Of a DNA stretch of 64,000 nucleotides, positions 27,851 to 36,074 are shown piece by piece. A model generated the notes under the pieces. That model saw only the letters and a program-made list of their open reading frames with translations, made no database searches and had not been told where the DNA came from. The stretch is taken from NCBI GenBank assembly GCA_965200615.1, contig OZ241377.1, forward strand, positions 2,232,001 through 2,296,000, given 5' to 3'. Numbering within the stretch: position 1 is the stretch's first letter; every line of letters starts with the position of its first letter. The stretch comes from Bin5 sp965200615. Its GTDB lineage: Bacteria > Chloroflexota > Anaerolineae > Caldilineales > Caldilineaceae. The position numbers were made by a program, and so were the translations under genes.

Positions 27851-29206
27851 TCAGGCATTGAGACGCTCGAGGGCCGTGTCTTCGAGGCCCTGCATTTCGG
27901 CGTCGATGTTTTCGACGGCCTCCTGGATGGAGATCTCGCCGGTGAGCGCTCTTTCGGCTTCGCGCCAGGCGGGGGCCGGGTTGGCGACGTGGTGGCCGGC
28001 GTAGCGGGCGTGGGGCCAGACGCCGAGGGCGCATTTTTTGGAGACGGCGCCGTACTTGGTGTCTTCGATGCGCGGGTCGGCGTAGACGGCGGGTGTCATG
28101 AGGCTGCCGGAGTAGAACTCCATCGCCTGCAGCTGCCCTTCTGTGCTCATGATCATGTCGATGAACGCGAGCGAGGCGTTCAGCTTGTCGGAGTCGTCGC
28201 GGAGGCGCCGCGAGAGGGCCCAGGAGCCGATATGGCTGGGGCAGAGTATGCGTTCGACGGCGTCGGGATGGCTGGGCATCGGCACGGCTTCGAGGTTGAG
28301 CGGGAACTGGTTGGCGAGGACGCTGTAGGTCCAGGAGCCCATGCCTTCCATGGAGAGAATGCCGTTGGCCATGTCCTGCCAGACGTTGTCGATGAAGTCC
28401 CAGTCGAAGAGGCGGTGTTCGTAGATGATGTCGTGCATGAACTGGAGGGCGGCGATGCCTGCTTCGCTGTTGTAGGTGAATGTGGCGGACTCGACGTCGT
28501 AGGGCGCGCCGCCGAGTTGATACATGAGGGTCTGGGGGAAGAGGCCCAACATGCCGGTGAGGGTCCAGGCGGCATGGGTCATGTTGCCGTCGTCGTCGAT
28601 CTGCCGGACCTTGAGGCAGTCGTCGATGACGACGCCGAGGTCGCTCCACTGGGTCCAGTCGCCGCCGGCTTCGGAGAAGTGGTCGGTGTTGAGGACGAGA
28701 ACGCAGTCGGAGAGGCCGGAGATGTAGGGATAGTAGTATGCCTTGCCTTCGGGCGCGTTGACGGCGGTAAAGGCGGCGGGGAAGAAGCGTTCCTCAAGGG
28801 CATTGCGGCCGCCAGCCAAGTCGGTGATTTCGAGGAAGACCTGGGATACGTCGGTGGCGACGACCCAGTCGGTGTAGTGATAGTTGATGTCGCCCTCATT
28901 GCCGGCTGCGATGGAAGGGAGGAGTTTGGCGAGCAGGTCGCCGTAGCCGATCGGCTGTGTGTTGACGGTTACACCGGGTTCGACCTCGGCGAAGGCCTCG
29001 GTGGCCCAGGCGAGGATGCGATTCATGCCGTCCCAGTCCTGGTGCCAGACGGTGATTTCGGCTTCAAGCTCATCGGGCATGTCGGCGGCCATGTCACCGC
29101 CGGTCATGTCTCCGCCGACCGGTGCGCAGGCCGCCAGCACGGCCCCCGCGGTTGCGGCTGACGAGATCTGCAAAAAGCTGCGGCGACTCATACTGTTGCG
29201 CTGCAT
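27851..29206 (-). CDS. Extracellular sugar-binding lipoprotein, importer 2
   Basis: A 451-residue solute-binding protein. The chosen ATG at 29206 has GGAAGGA just upstream; the open frame runs to 29257, but that extension would disrupt the signal peptide. The signal has a twin-arginine motif (SMSRRSFLQISS) and lipobox LAAC. The mature part starts with an acidic, Met-rich linker, then EITVWHQDWDGMNR and IGYGDLLAKLLPSIAAGNEGD, followed by YTDWVVATDVSQVFLEITD. The last two blocks recur almost unchanged in the importer 3 protein, showing common descent of the two cassettes. It lies 148 bp downstream of a Gfo gene. Confidence 0.92.
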   Translation of the reverse strand: MQRNSMSRRSFLQISSAATAGAVLAACAPVGGDMTGGDMAADMPDELEAEITVWHQDWDGMNRILAWATEAFAEVEPGVTVNTQPIGYGDLLAKLLPSIAAGNEGDINYHYTDWVVATDVSQVFLEITDLAGGRNALEERFFPAAFTAVNAPEGKAYYYPYISGLSDCVLVLNTDHFSEAGGDWTQWSDLGVVIDDCLKVRQIDDDGNMTHAAWTLTGMLGLFPQTLMYQLGGAPYDVESATFTYNSEAGIAALQFMHDIIYEHRLFDWDFIDNVWQDMANGILSMEGMGSWTYSVLANQFPLNLEAVPMPSHPDAVERILCPSHIGSWALSRRLRDDSDKLNASLAFIDMIMSTEGQLQAMEFYSGSLMTPAVYADPRIEDTKYGAVSKKCALGVWPHARYAGHHVANPAPAWREAERALTGEISIQEAVENIDAEMQGLEDTALERLNA

Positions 29207-29354
29207 TGTCTGTTTTCCTTCCGCCCTTTTGGGCCTTGATGAGTGAACTGTTATCACTTACCGGATTTCAACAGATTTTGGGCAATTGCCCTCTTCTCGA
29301 TATATGTGTGCACCGGTTCGGACTGCTACGCAACCAGGCGGACCGAGCCGTGCG

Positions 29355-30374
29355 TCAGTAGAACCACTCCACCTTTTCTGACCGGCCCGTCTGCGCCGAG
29401 ATAAGTCCCGCTTCACATACGGCGATGTTGTTCGCCCCGGCTTTTGACGTGATCGGGTTTTCGGCCTTCCCCTCCAGCAGGTCGAGAAAGGCCACCACCG
29501 ATCCGGCCCACCCGTGACCTCCCACCACGTTACCGGTAGAGGTATCCTCCAACGCAATGGGCTCCTCGTCGCGGCGGTAAAGGCTGCCTTCCTTGAGGGT
29601 GCCGGTGAGCCCGTAGCTTTCGAAAAAGCCATGCCAGGTGGGCCCCGAACAGCCGCTGGTCACGTGACATTTGCCCAATACGCCGTTGGCGAAGCGCATG
29701 ATCAATATGTAACAGTCCTCGCTGGGAAACTCGGGGACGCACTTTGCGCTGCTGTACATTGAAACCTCTTCGACCGGCGAGTCGACCGCCCACAGCATCA
29801 GGTCGATCGGGTGGATGCCGCCCCCGAGGAGGATGTTCTGCGGGTTATCGGCGTCGATGCGCCACGGCGTGTGATGGCGGCCGTGGGGCCAGTACCAGGC
29901 GGTCATGTCGTGTATATAGTCGCCCTGGATGAAGAAGGGTTCGCCGATTTCGCCCGCCTTGGTCGCCAGTACCATCTCGCGCCAGGGGTAGACGTAGCGC
30001 ATGGTCTGGTCGGTCATGACGTGCAGTCCGGTGCGCTCTTCGACTTCGATCATGCGGCGGGCGTCGGCGACGCTGGTGGCGAACGGTTTCTCGACGAGCG
30101 CGTGGCAGCCGTGTTCGAGGGCCGTGATGGTCTGCTCGGCGTGCAGATGGTCGGGCCCGGCCACAACTACTACGTCCGGGTCTGTTTCGTCGAGCAGCTT
30201 CTCGTAGTTGGTGCCGGCGGCTGCATCCGGGTACTTGTCGAGGGCTTCTTCGAGCTGCGCGCCCACGGGATCGAAGAGGCCGACGATCTCGCCGCGGCCG
30301 TCGGCGGTGGCGACGTGGGCGCAGTGCAGGCCGGCTCCGCCTGAGCCGCAGATAAGGAATTTCACTGGCGGCAT
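29355..30374 (-). CDS. Gfo/Idh/MocA oxidoreductase
   Basis: A 339-residue oxidoreductase with FLICGSGGAGLHCAHV (nucleotide binding), VVVVAGPDHLHAEQT, VEKPFATS (catalytic EKP) and GGGIHPIDLMLW (C-terminal His/Asp). It is the closest paralogue by eye of the protein at 17555-18586, so the two probably act on related substrates in the two halves of the cluster. It sits 105 bp downstream of the 30480-31538 gene on the same strand and ahead of the importer 2 binding protein. Confidence 0.87.
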   Translation of the reverse strand: MPPVKFLICGSGGAGLHCAHVATADGRGEIVGLFDPVGAQLEEALDKYPDAAAGTNYEKLLDETDPDVVVVAGPDHLHAEQTITALEHGCHALVEKPFATSVADARRMIEVEERTGLHVMTDQTMRYVYPWREMVLATKAGEIGEPFFIQGDYIHDMTAWYWPHGRHHTPWRIDADNPQNILLGGGIHPIDLMLWAVDSPVEEVSMYSSAKCVPEFPSEDCYILIMRFANGVLGKCHVTSGCSGPTWHGFFESYGLTGTLKEGSLYRRDEEPIALEDTSTGNVVGGHGWAGSVVAFLDLLEGKAENPITSKAGANNIAVCEAGLISAQTGRSEKVEWFY

Positions 30375-30479
30375 TCTGTTCTATTCCTCCGGATTATGTT
30401 GAGCGATGTTGCTGGTCATGCGATTGTCCACGGAGAACACCTCTTTGATGCATGGAGGGTTGGGTAGTCATTGGTTGGG

Positions 30480-31538
30480 TCAGAAGTCGTTGAAGACGTC
30501 GACGGCGTTGCCCGTGCGGATCGATTCCCAGGCGGCGACGCCGGCGGCCACCGATTTGGCGCCGTCGAGGACGCCGGGGGAGGGGTCCTTGTCGTTGTCG
30601 AGGCAGTCTTGGAAGTGGCGCATGTAGCGGATGACGGTGGCGCCGTGTCCGTAGGCGCTGAGATCGGTCTCGGCATCGTAAGGCGTCGTCTCAACCTCCT
30701 CGACGTTTTCGTCGAGGACGACGCGGATTTCGCCGGGTTCGTTGTCGGTGTACTCGCCCTGGAGGCTGCCCTTGGCGCCGTAAACGCCGTACTGCATCAT
30801 CGGCAGAGGCGGATGGACGATGCCGTAGAGGCCGGAGACGCGACCGATTACCCCGGAGGTGAATTCGGCGTTGATGAAGAAGTTGTCCTGGATGGGGTAG
30901 TCAGGGGTCAGGCCGCCCTTGTTGGCGACCGCGTGGACCCTCTTTATGTCGCCGCCGAAGGCGCGGATGATGTCGATGCTGTGCACGCAGCCGCCGAACA
31001 TGAAGTCCTGGGGCATGGTCAGACGCCAGGGCGTGAAGTCGTAGATGGGCCGCATGTCGTGCAGGTAGAAGCTTTCGAGGGCGATCAGGTCGCCTAGCTG
31101 CCCGTCGTCGTAGATCTTTTTGGCGGCGAGGAACTGGCGGTCGAAGCGCATAGTCTGGCCGACGAGAAACTTGGCGCCGGTCTCGCGCACGAGGTCCACC
31201 AGTTTTCTGGCGTCTTCCAGCGTGGTGACCATCGGCTTTGTGCACATGACGTGCTTGCCGTTTTCGAGGGCGCCGATGCAGGACTCGGCGTGGAGGGCGT
31301 CGGGCGAGTAGACGCAGACGACGTCGACGTCGTCGCGGCCGATGATGTCGCGGTAATCGGTGCTCCAGTAAGGGATGTTGAACTCGCGGGCAGCCTGCTC
31401 GAGCACGTCGGGGCGGCGGGCGCAGGCCGCGGTGATGGTGTAGCGCAGGTCCGGCTCGTCCTGGAGCATGGTCATGGTTGAGGCCATGTTGGCGGGGCCC
31501 ATGCCGATAATGCCGAGGCGGATGGGAGAACTGTTCAT
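30480..31538 (-). CDS. Gfo/Idh/MocA oxidoreductase, first gene of the minus-strand cluster
   Basis: A 352-residue oxidoreductase: LGIIGMGPANMASTM, YSPDALHAESC, CTKPMVTTLEDAR (catalytic Lys kept, Glu replaced by Thr), and the C-terminal GGCVHSIDIIRAFGGD. It has a good ribosome site (GGAGGCG) 6 bases before the ATG at 31538. It is the most upstream gene of the minus-strand series that continues to 14482, so the region to its right should hold a main promoter. It is paralogous to 24852-25880. Confidence 0.87.
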   Translation of the reverse strand: MNSSPIRLGIIGMGPANMASTMTMLQDEPDLRYTITAACARRPDVLEQAAREFNIPYWSTDYRDIIGRDDVDVVCVYSPDALHAESCIGALENGKHVMCTKPMVTTLEDARKLVDLVRETGAKFLVGQTMRFDRQFLAAKKIYDDGQLGDLIALESFYLHDMRPIYDFTPWRLTMPQDFMFGGCVHSIDIIRAFGGDIKRVHAVANKGGLTPDYPIQDNFFINAEFTSGVIGRVSGLYGIVHPPLPMMQYGVYGAKGSLQGEYTDNEPGEIRVVLDENVEEVETTPYDAETDLSAYGHGATVIRYMRHFQDCLDNDKDPSPGVLDGAKSVAAGVAAWESIRTGNAVDVFNDF

Positions 31539-32053
31539 CTGTTACGCCTCCTTACAGGGAGAGGCCGCACGGCAGTTTTGGGTGCGGCTTATGTACTGAA
31601 AAAGGTTCGCAATCTTCTCCTGGCCGCTGGCTGACATAGCGAGGGTTCTGACTGCAACGAGCGGCATTTTGTGGTGCGGGCTGCAATCGATTTGATCTGA
31701 AGTGGACAGAGGAGAAGTCTATTGAAAACGGCGCGCGACTGTTTCCATTGCCGAAATGTGCTCAAAGCGGATGTGCGGTCACCGCCTGAGTGGGATCGGC
31801 GGGCCTTTCAGCGAGCCATTCGGACGCTAATGGATCTGGTTTCGGAGAAGAATAGTGGAAAGCGGGGCAACTGTCAAGCAGGATCAAAAGGGGGGTGCAT
31901 CCCTTTCCGGCTGGAACTTCTGGTAAAGTGATGATAGAATGGGAGCAATGTATTATTTAAGAAATCTCTTTACTCTAATATGAATTTGGATGACTAGTTG
32001 GGGGTCTATGCTGCCATCTGTATTGATTTACCGAGCCGCCATTGGGGATTGTT
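31539..32053. other. Intergenic region between catabolic cluster and toxin-antitoxin locus
   Basis: About 515 bases separate the divergent oxidoreductase and higB genes. The right part (from about 31930) is clearly AT-richer than its surroundings. A 69-codon open frame at 31722-31931 has no recognisable motif and I do not accept it as a gene. A short inverted repeat (GCCGCAC near 31562 and GTGCGGC near 31582) could form a weak hairpin. I saw no confident promoter here, although transcription of the long minus-strand cluster should start in this interval. Confidence 0.5.
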
Positions 32054-32347
32054 ATGGATCTTATCAATGAGCCGATTATCGATAGGGTAAAGAGGAAACA
32101 CGCCGATGCCCGCGATTGGCTCACGAACTGGTGCCATGAAGTAAGAAGCAGTAGCTGGGAAAACCCAGACGCTGTGAGGAATCTGTTTCCCAGGGCAAGC
32201 ATTCTGCCGGACAACCGGGTGGTCTTCCGAGTCAAAGGGAATCGTTATAGGCTGATCGTTCATATCGATTATCGCAAGGGCATCGTTGTCGCAGTCTTCT
32301 TTGGCACGCACGCTGAGTACGACGAGTTCAATGCGAAGGAGGCGTGA
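32054..32347 (+). CDS. higB: HigB-family mRNA-interferase toxin
   Basis: A 97-residue RelE-superfamily toxin of the HigB group. The pattern ADARDWLTNWCHEVRSSSW, then VRNLFPRASIL and NRVVFRVKGNRYRLIVHIDY, then VVAVFFGTHAEYDEFNA covers the entire family profile, including the C-terminal GTHAEYD signature. It would cut mRNA on the ribosome. The ATG at 32054 follows GGGGA; a TTG at 32042 is the alternative. The antitoxin gene starts 38 bp downstream, giving the toxin-first order typical of hig loci. Confidence 0.9.
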   Translation: MDLINEPIIDRVKRKHADARDWLTNWCHEVRSSSWENPDAVRNLFPRASILPDNRVVFRVKGNRYRLIVHIDYRKGIVVAVFFGTHAEYDEFNAKEA

Positions 32348-32384
32348 ATCGGGACACGGATCAGAAGGAAAAGGAGGTAAACAG

Positions 32385-33644
32385 ATGACAAAAAGGGATG
32401 CAGGAGAGTACATCAGTCCAATTCGAACAGAGGGGGAGCACAAGAAGGCAGTTGCACGAATCATCGAGATTCTCGGTGCTGTAGAGGGTTCGCCCGAAGA
32501 CCGCGAGCTCGATGCTCTTGTAGAGGCGGTAAAGGCGTATGAAGCCGAGACGGTAGAGAGCGATTTCCCCGACCCGATCTCGGCGATCAAGTTCCGCATG
32601 GAGGAGGCCGGCTTGACGCAGCGTGACCTGGTTCCACTTATTGGCAGTCGGGCGAAGGTATCCGAGGTTCTGTCGGGGAAGAGGGAGTTGACGATGTCGA
32701 TGGCGCGGGCGCTGCATGAGCATCTCGGCGTTCCAGCTGATGCCCTGCTGAAGAAGCCGGGTGCGACTTTTGGCCCCGCTCCCACGCCAGATGAGTTGCG
32801 GCGTTTTCCCTGGAGAGAGATGGTCAAACGCGAATGGATTGATCCCAGGCCCAATCTCCAGGATTATGCAGAGGAACTGTATCGGTATCTGGAGGACCGG
32901 GCAGGCGGTCAAGGCGTAATGACACAGGCACTGTTGCGGGAGAACGGCCATCGCCGCATGAACGCCAAAACGAACTGCTTCGCGCTCTGGGCCTGGTGTT
33001 TACAGGTGCTGGGCAGCGCAAATGAGAACCTGCCGCAATGCGATTATGTGCCTGGGGTCGTGGACAGTACGTTCCTGCGCGAAGTCGCCCAGTGCAGCAG
33101 CATGGCGGACGGCCCCTTGAAGGCGCGCGAACATCTGGCAAACCATGGCATAGCTCTCGTCGTCGAAAAACACCTTAAGAATACCTATCTGGATGGGGCG
33201 GTATTGCGGCTCGGCGATGGGCGGCCTGTGGTCGGACTGACGTTGCGCTACGACCGCATCGACAACTTCTGGTTTACGTTGATGCACGAGCTGGCGCATG
33301 TGAGTCTTCATCTGGAGAACAGTGGAGTCGCCGCGTTCTTCGATGACCTGGATCTGAAGGAGTCTAGCCGGATGGATGTTGATGCCCCGGAACTGAAGGA
33401 GTCCAGCCGAATGGAGAAAGAGGCCGATGAAATGGCGGAAAACGCGCTCATCCCGCCGGAATTGTGGAAGTCCAGTCCGGCAAGGGTGAACCCGACACCG
33501 ATGGCGGTCTATGAGCTTTCGCAGCGGGCGGAAGTGCATATGGCGGTCGCCGCGGGCCGGGTGCGTTATGAGCACAATAACTATCGGCTGTTGTCGCAGT
33601 TTGTGGGTAGGGGTGAAGTTGGGCGCTTGTTTGAGGGGATTTGA
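32385..33644 (+). CDS. higA: HigA-type antitoxin fused to an ImmA/IrrE metallopeptidase domain
   Basis: A 419-residue fusion. Residues about 1-130 are HigA-like, with acidic ISAIKFRMEEAGLTQRDLV and a helix-turn-helix around SRAKVSEVLSGKRELT that should bind the hig operator and neutralise HigB. The C-terminal part has the zinc-peptidase motif H301-E-L-A-H305 (LMHELAHVSLHLE) and downstream EKEADEMAENALIP (the Glu third-ligand region) of the ImmA/IrrE (COG2856) family. AAGGAGG lies before the ATG at 32385; the longer open frame to 32286 overlaps higB and is not used. A heptad LKESSRM is duplicated at 33354-33374 and 33393-33413, just before the EADEMAEN segment. The peptidase might cleave its own antitoxin part, as ImmA and IrrE cleave HTH repressors; that is inference. 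Confidence 0.87.
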   Translation: MTKRDAGEYISPIRTEGEHKKAVARIIEILGAVEGSPEDRELDALVEAVKAYEAETVESDFPDPISAIKFRMEEAGLTQRDLVPLIGSRAKVSEVLSGKRELTMSMARALHEHLGVPADALLKKPGATFGPAPTPDELRRFPWREMVKREWIDPRPNLQDYAEELYRYLEDRAGGQGVMTQALLRENGHRRMNAKTNCFALWAWCLQVLGSANENLPQCDYVPGVVDSTFLREVAQCSSMADGPLKAREHLANHGIALVVEKHLKNTYLDGAVLRLGDGRPVVGLTLRYDRIDNFWFTLMHELAHVSLHLENSGVAAFFDDLDLKESSRMDVDAPELKESSRMEKEADEMAENALIPPELWKSSPARVNPTPMAVYELSQRAEVHMAVAAGRVRYEHNNYRLLSQFVGRGEVGRLFEGI

Positions 33645-34152
33645 GTTGAGCTAGGGAGCGAGGTGGGAGTTGAAGATGCTGGGTCGGGTCATGCTGTGAG
33701 CTTGGCGCTGGGCTTGTTTTTCGGGAAATGTAGTTTTCGGGTTGGAATGGGGTTGGCAAGAAGATCGCAAATTGGGTAAGCGGCGGACTGTTTTGGTGCC
33801 TTCGAGCGCGTCACGAGACTTGAAGGCTGTCATGAGTCGGCTCCGTTACTTGACCATCGTGCTGCCCCTCCACAGGCTTGGTGAATTGCTCCATTATACA
33901 CCTTAGCTTGTGGTCCAGTTTTTGGGGCAGACTTCATTTCATCCATACCATATTCGCTTCCTCACTAGGCCCATAGGCGCTCCTTCAACACGACAAGGTG
34001 CCGGATCTGGTCGAAAGGACCGATTCCGGCGCTTTTTCCTGTTTTGAACCCGATCCTGGGAATCCCCCGCACAAGGGAGGCCGCTTGCGGCCGACCGCCC
34101 AGAACCGCAGTGGTCAGTGGCGAGGATTGGGACGTGTGCAGCGGGGAGGCGT
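33645..34152. other. Non-coding interval with IS debris
   Basis: About 500 bases without a convincing gene. The left 180 bases are G/T-biased and carry only short shadow frames. The centre holds the 66-bp IS-end-like repeat (33862-33927), listed separately. The right part (about 33960-34150) is open in high-GC shadow frames only and contains CAGTGGTCAGTGG near 34110, a short tract also seen at the end of the methyltransferase gene near 14440. Confidence 0.55.
33862..33927 (-). repeat. 66-bp inverted repeat, left arm (IS3-like end remnant)
   Basis: This 66-bp segment is the exact reverse complement of 39243-39308. Read on the minus strand it begins CCCCAAAAACTGGACCAC, a terminal sequence typical of IS3-family elements. 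After about 30 bases it has an ATG opening MEQFTKPVEGQ, as expected for the first transposase frame. The body of the element (leftward) is no longer recognisable. The IS assignment is from the terminal pattern only. Confidence 0.75.
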
Positions 34153-35046
34153 TTAGCCTTTGAGGCCGGTGAGGGCGATGCCGCGGACGAAGTTTTTCTG
34201 GAAGATGAGGAAGACGATGAGGGGCGGGATCGAGACGAGGACGGAGCCGGCCATGACGGCCTGGTAGTCGGTGCCGCCGAAGCGGTTGGCCATGCGGGCG
34301 ATGATGAGGGGGAGGGTCAGCTTCTTTTCCTCGTTGAGGATGACGAGGGGCCAGAGGTAGGCGTTGAAGGCGCCGAGGAAGACGAAGATGGCGAGCGCGG
34401 AAAGGATCGGTTTGGTCAGGGGTAGGATGATGTTGCGGTAGATGCCGAAATCGCCGCTGCCGTCGATTTTGGCGGCGTCGTAGAGCTCGCGGGGGATGCC
34501 ATAGACGAACTGGCGGCAGAGGAAGACGCCGAATGAGGAGAAGATGCTGGGCACCCAGACGCCCCAGAGCGAGTTGAGCAGATTCAGCTCGCGCATGACG
34601 ATGTAGAGAGGGATCAGGAGGGTGAGAAAGGGTACCATGGTGGTGGAGAGCACAAAGTAAAAGAGGTAGTCGCGGCCGGGGAACTCGAGGCGCGCGAAGA
34701 TGAAGCCGCCCATGGATGATGTGATGAGGACGCTGATGACCGTGCCCGAGGTGACGATGATGCTGTTGACGTAGGCGATCGGCAGATTGGCTCTCGTGGG
34801 ATCCATCACCATTAAATAGGCGCTCAGGGTCCACTTCTGGGGCAGTAGGGTGACGGGCAGGCGCACGATGTCGGCGCCGGTCTTGAAGGAGGAGAAAAGG
34901 AGCCAGATAAAGGGGTAGAACATGGCGAAGCTGAAGAACGCCAGGATGAGGAATACGACGGCTTTTGTCCACCTGCCTGAGATGAGCCAGCGGCGGAAGG
35001 GGGAAATGGGGGAGTGTAGAGTTCTGGAGTCAGCAGTTCCGGCCAT
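34153..35046 (-). CDS. Carbohydrate ABC transporter permease (MalG-like), importer 3
   Basis: A 297-residue permease with six helices, EAA loop IPRELYDAAKIDGSGDFGIY and C-terminus IFQKNFVRGIALTGLKG. It is very similar by eye to importer 2's MalG-like protein. It starts 6 bp after the stop of the MalF-like gene. It is the last gene of importer 3 and is followed by IS-like debris. Confidence 0.92.
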   Translation of the reverse strand: MAGTADSRTLHSPISPFRRWLISGRWTKAVVFLILAFFSFAMFYPFIWLLFSSFKTGADIVRLPVTLLPQKWTLSAYLMVMDPTRANLPIAYVNSIIVTSGTVISVLITSSMGGFIFARLEFPGRDYLFYFVLSTTMVPFLTLLIPLYIVMRELNLLNSLWGVWVPSIFSSFGVFLCRQFVYGIPRELYDAAKIDGSGDFGIYRNIILPLTKPILSALAIFVFLGAFNAYLWPLVILNEEKKLTLPLIIARMANRFGGTDYQAVMAGSVLVSIPPLIVFLIFQKNFVRGIALTGLKG

Positions 35047-35052
35047 GTGGCA

Positions 35053-36000
35053 TCAATGTTCCCATTCGATCCGCCAGCGGCGGAGTTGGAAGACGGTGGC
35101 GCCGAGCAGCATGACGAAAATGATCAGCGAGACGGCCGCGCCGTATCCCAGATTGAGGGCGCGGAAGCCCAGTTCGTAGGTGTAAAGCGCCAGCGTCCTC
35201 GTGCTGAATCCCGGGCCCGGAATGAGGAAGAAGGCCTCAAACATCTGCACTGTGCCGATCACGCTCACGACCATCTGATACACGAGTACCGGCCGGATAA
35301 GCGGCAGGGTGATGCGGAAAAAGGACTGCCAGAAGCTGGCCCCGTCGAGGCGGGCCGCTTCGAAAAGGCTTTCGGGCACGTCGTTGATACCGGCCAGAAA
35401 GAGGACGATACCGGTGCCGAGGTGCGCCCAGATGATGACGACGGTGATCGCCCAGAGAGCCTGCTGCGGGCTGGCCAGGAAAGGTTGCTCGGGCAGGCCG
35501 ATGCTGCTGAGCAGCGTGTTGAACGCGCCGCCGGTGGGGCGATAGAGCCAGCGCCAGAGGTAGAGAGAGACCACTAAGGGCGTGATCACGGGCAGGTAGT
35601 AGAGCGAGAGGTAGATGTTCTGCCATTTGCCCAGGATCTGGCTCAGAGCCAGGGCGAAGAGCAGCGCGATGGTGAGACCGAGGCTGATTTCGACCACCGA
35701 GAACAGGATCGTCTTTTCCAGGGCTTGCCAGAAGTACTGGTCGGTGAAGGCCTTGGTGAAGTTGCGCAGGCCGACGAACTTGGGATTGGTGATGAAGTCC
35801 CAGTTCTGGAAGGCGAGCCAGATGCCGGTGCCGAAGGGGATGATGAAGATGATGGTATAGAAGATGAGGATGGCGGCGGAGTAGATGAGCGCGAAGGGGC
35901 TGGCGCGGCGGAAGCGCCGCCAAACGCTGTCACGGCGGGCGGTGGGTAGTTGCGGCAACGTTTGACCACCGGCGGCGGGGTGGTCTTGCAACGTAGTCAT
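35053..36000 (-). CDS. Sugar ABC transporter permease (MalF-like), importer 3
   Basis: A 315-residue permease. The first helix is IYSAAILIFYTIIFIIPFGTGIW, the ATPase-docking loop VPESLFEAARLDGASFWQSF, and the end FQLRRWRIEWEH. It shares long segments with importer 2's 26840-27763 protein. It lies 74 bp below the binding-protein gene and 6 bp above its MalG-like partner. Confidence 0.92.
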   Translation of the reverse strand: MTTLQDHPAAGGQTLPQLPTARRDSVWRRFRRASPFALIYSAAILIFYTIIFIIPFGTGIWLAFQNWDFITNPKFVGLRNFTKAFTDQYFWQALEKTILFSVVEISLGLTIALLFALALSQILGKWQNIYLSLYYLPVITPLVVSLYLWRWLYRPTGGAFNTLLSSIGLPEQPFLASPQQALWAITVVIIWAHLGTGIVLFLAGINDVPESLFEAARLDGASFWQSFFRITLPLIRPVLVYQMVVSVIGTVQMFEAFFLIPGPGFSTRTLALYTYELGFRALNLGYGAAVSLIIFVMLLGATVFQLRRWRIEWEH

Positions 36001-36074
36001 GTTTGCAGTTCCGCTGGTTCGCGGGCGCCGCGCACCCTTGTACGCGGCGCCCTCTCAGACTTCATTTTGTGAGG

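Noticed and set aside
31722..31931. A 69-codon plus-strand open frame
   Set aside because: No motif, no convincing ribosome site, and several Cys and basic runs typical of random frames.
14430..34120. Shared CAGTGGTCAGTGG tract near 14440 and 34110 as a mobile repeat
   Set aside because: Only about 13 to 15 bases match and there are no paired ends; it may be a simple-sequence coincidence.
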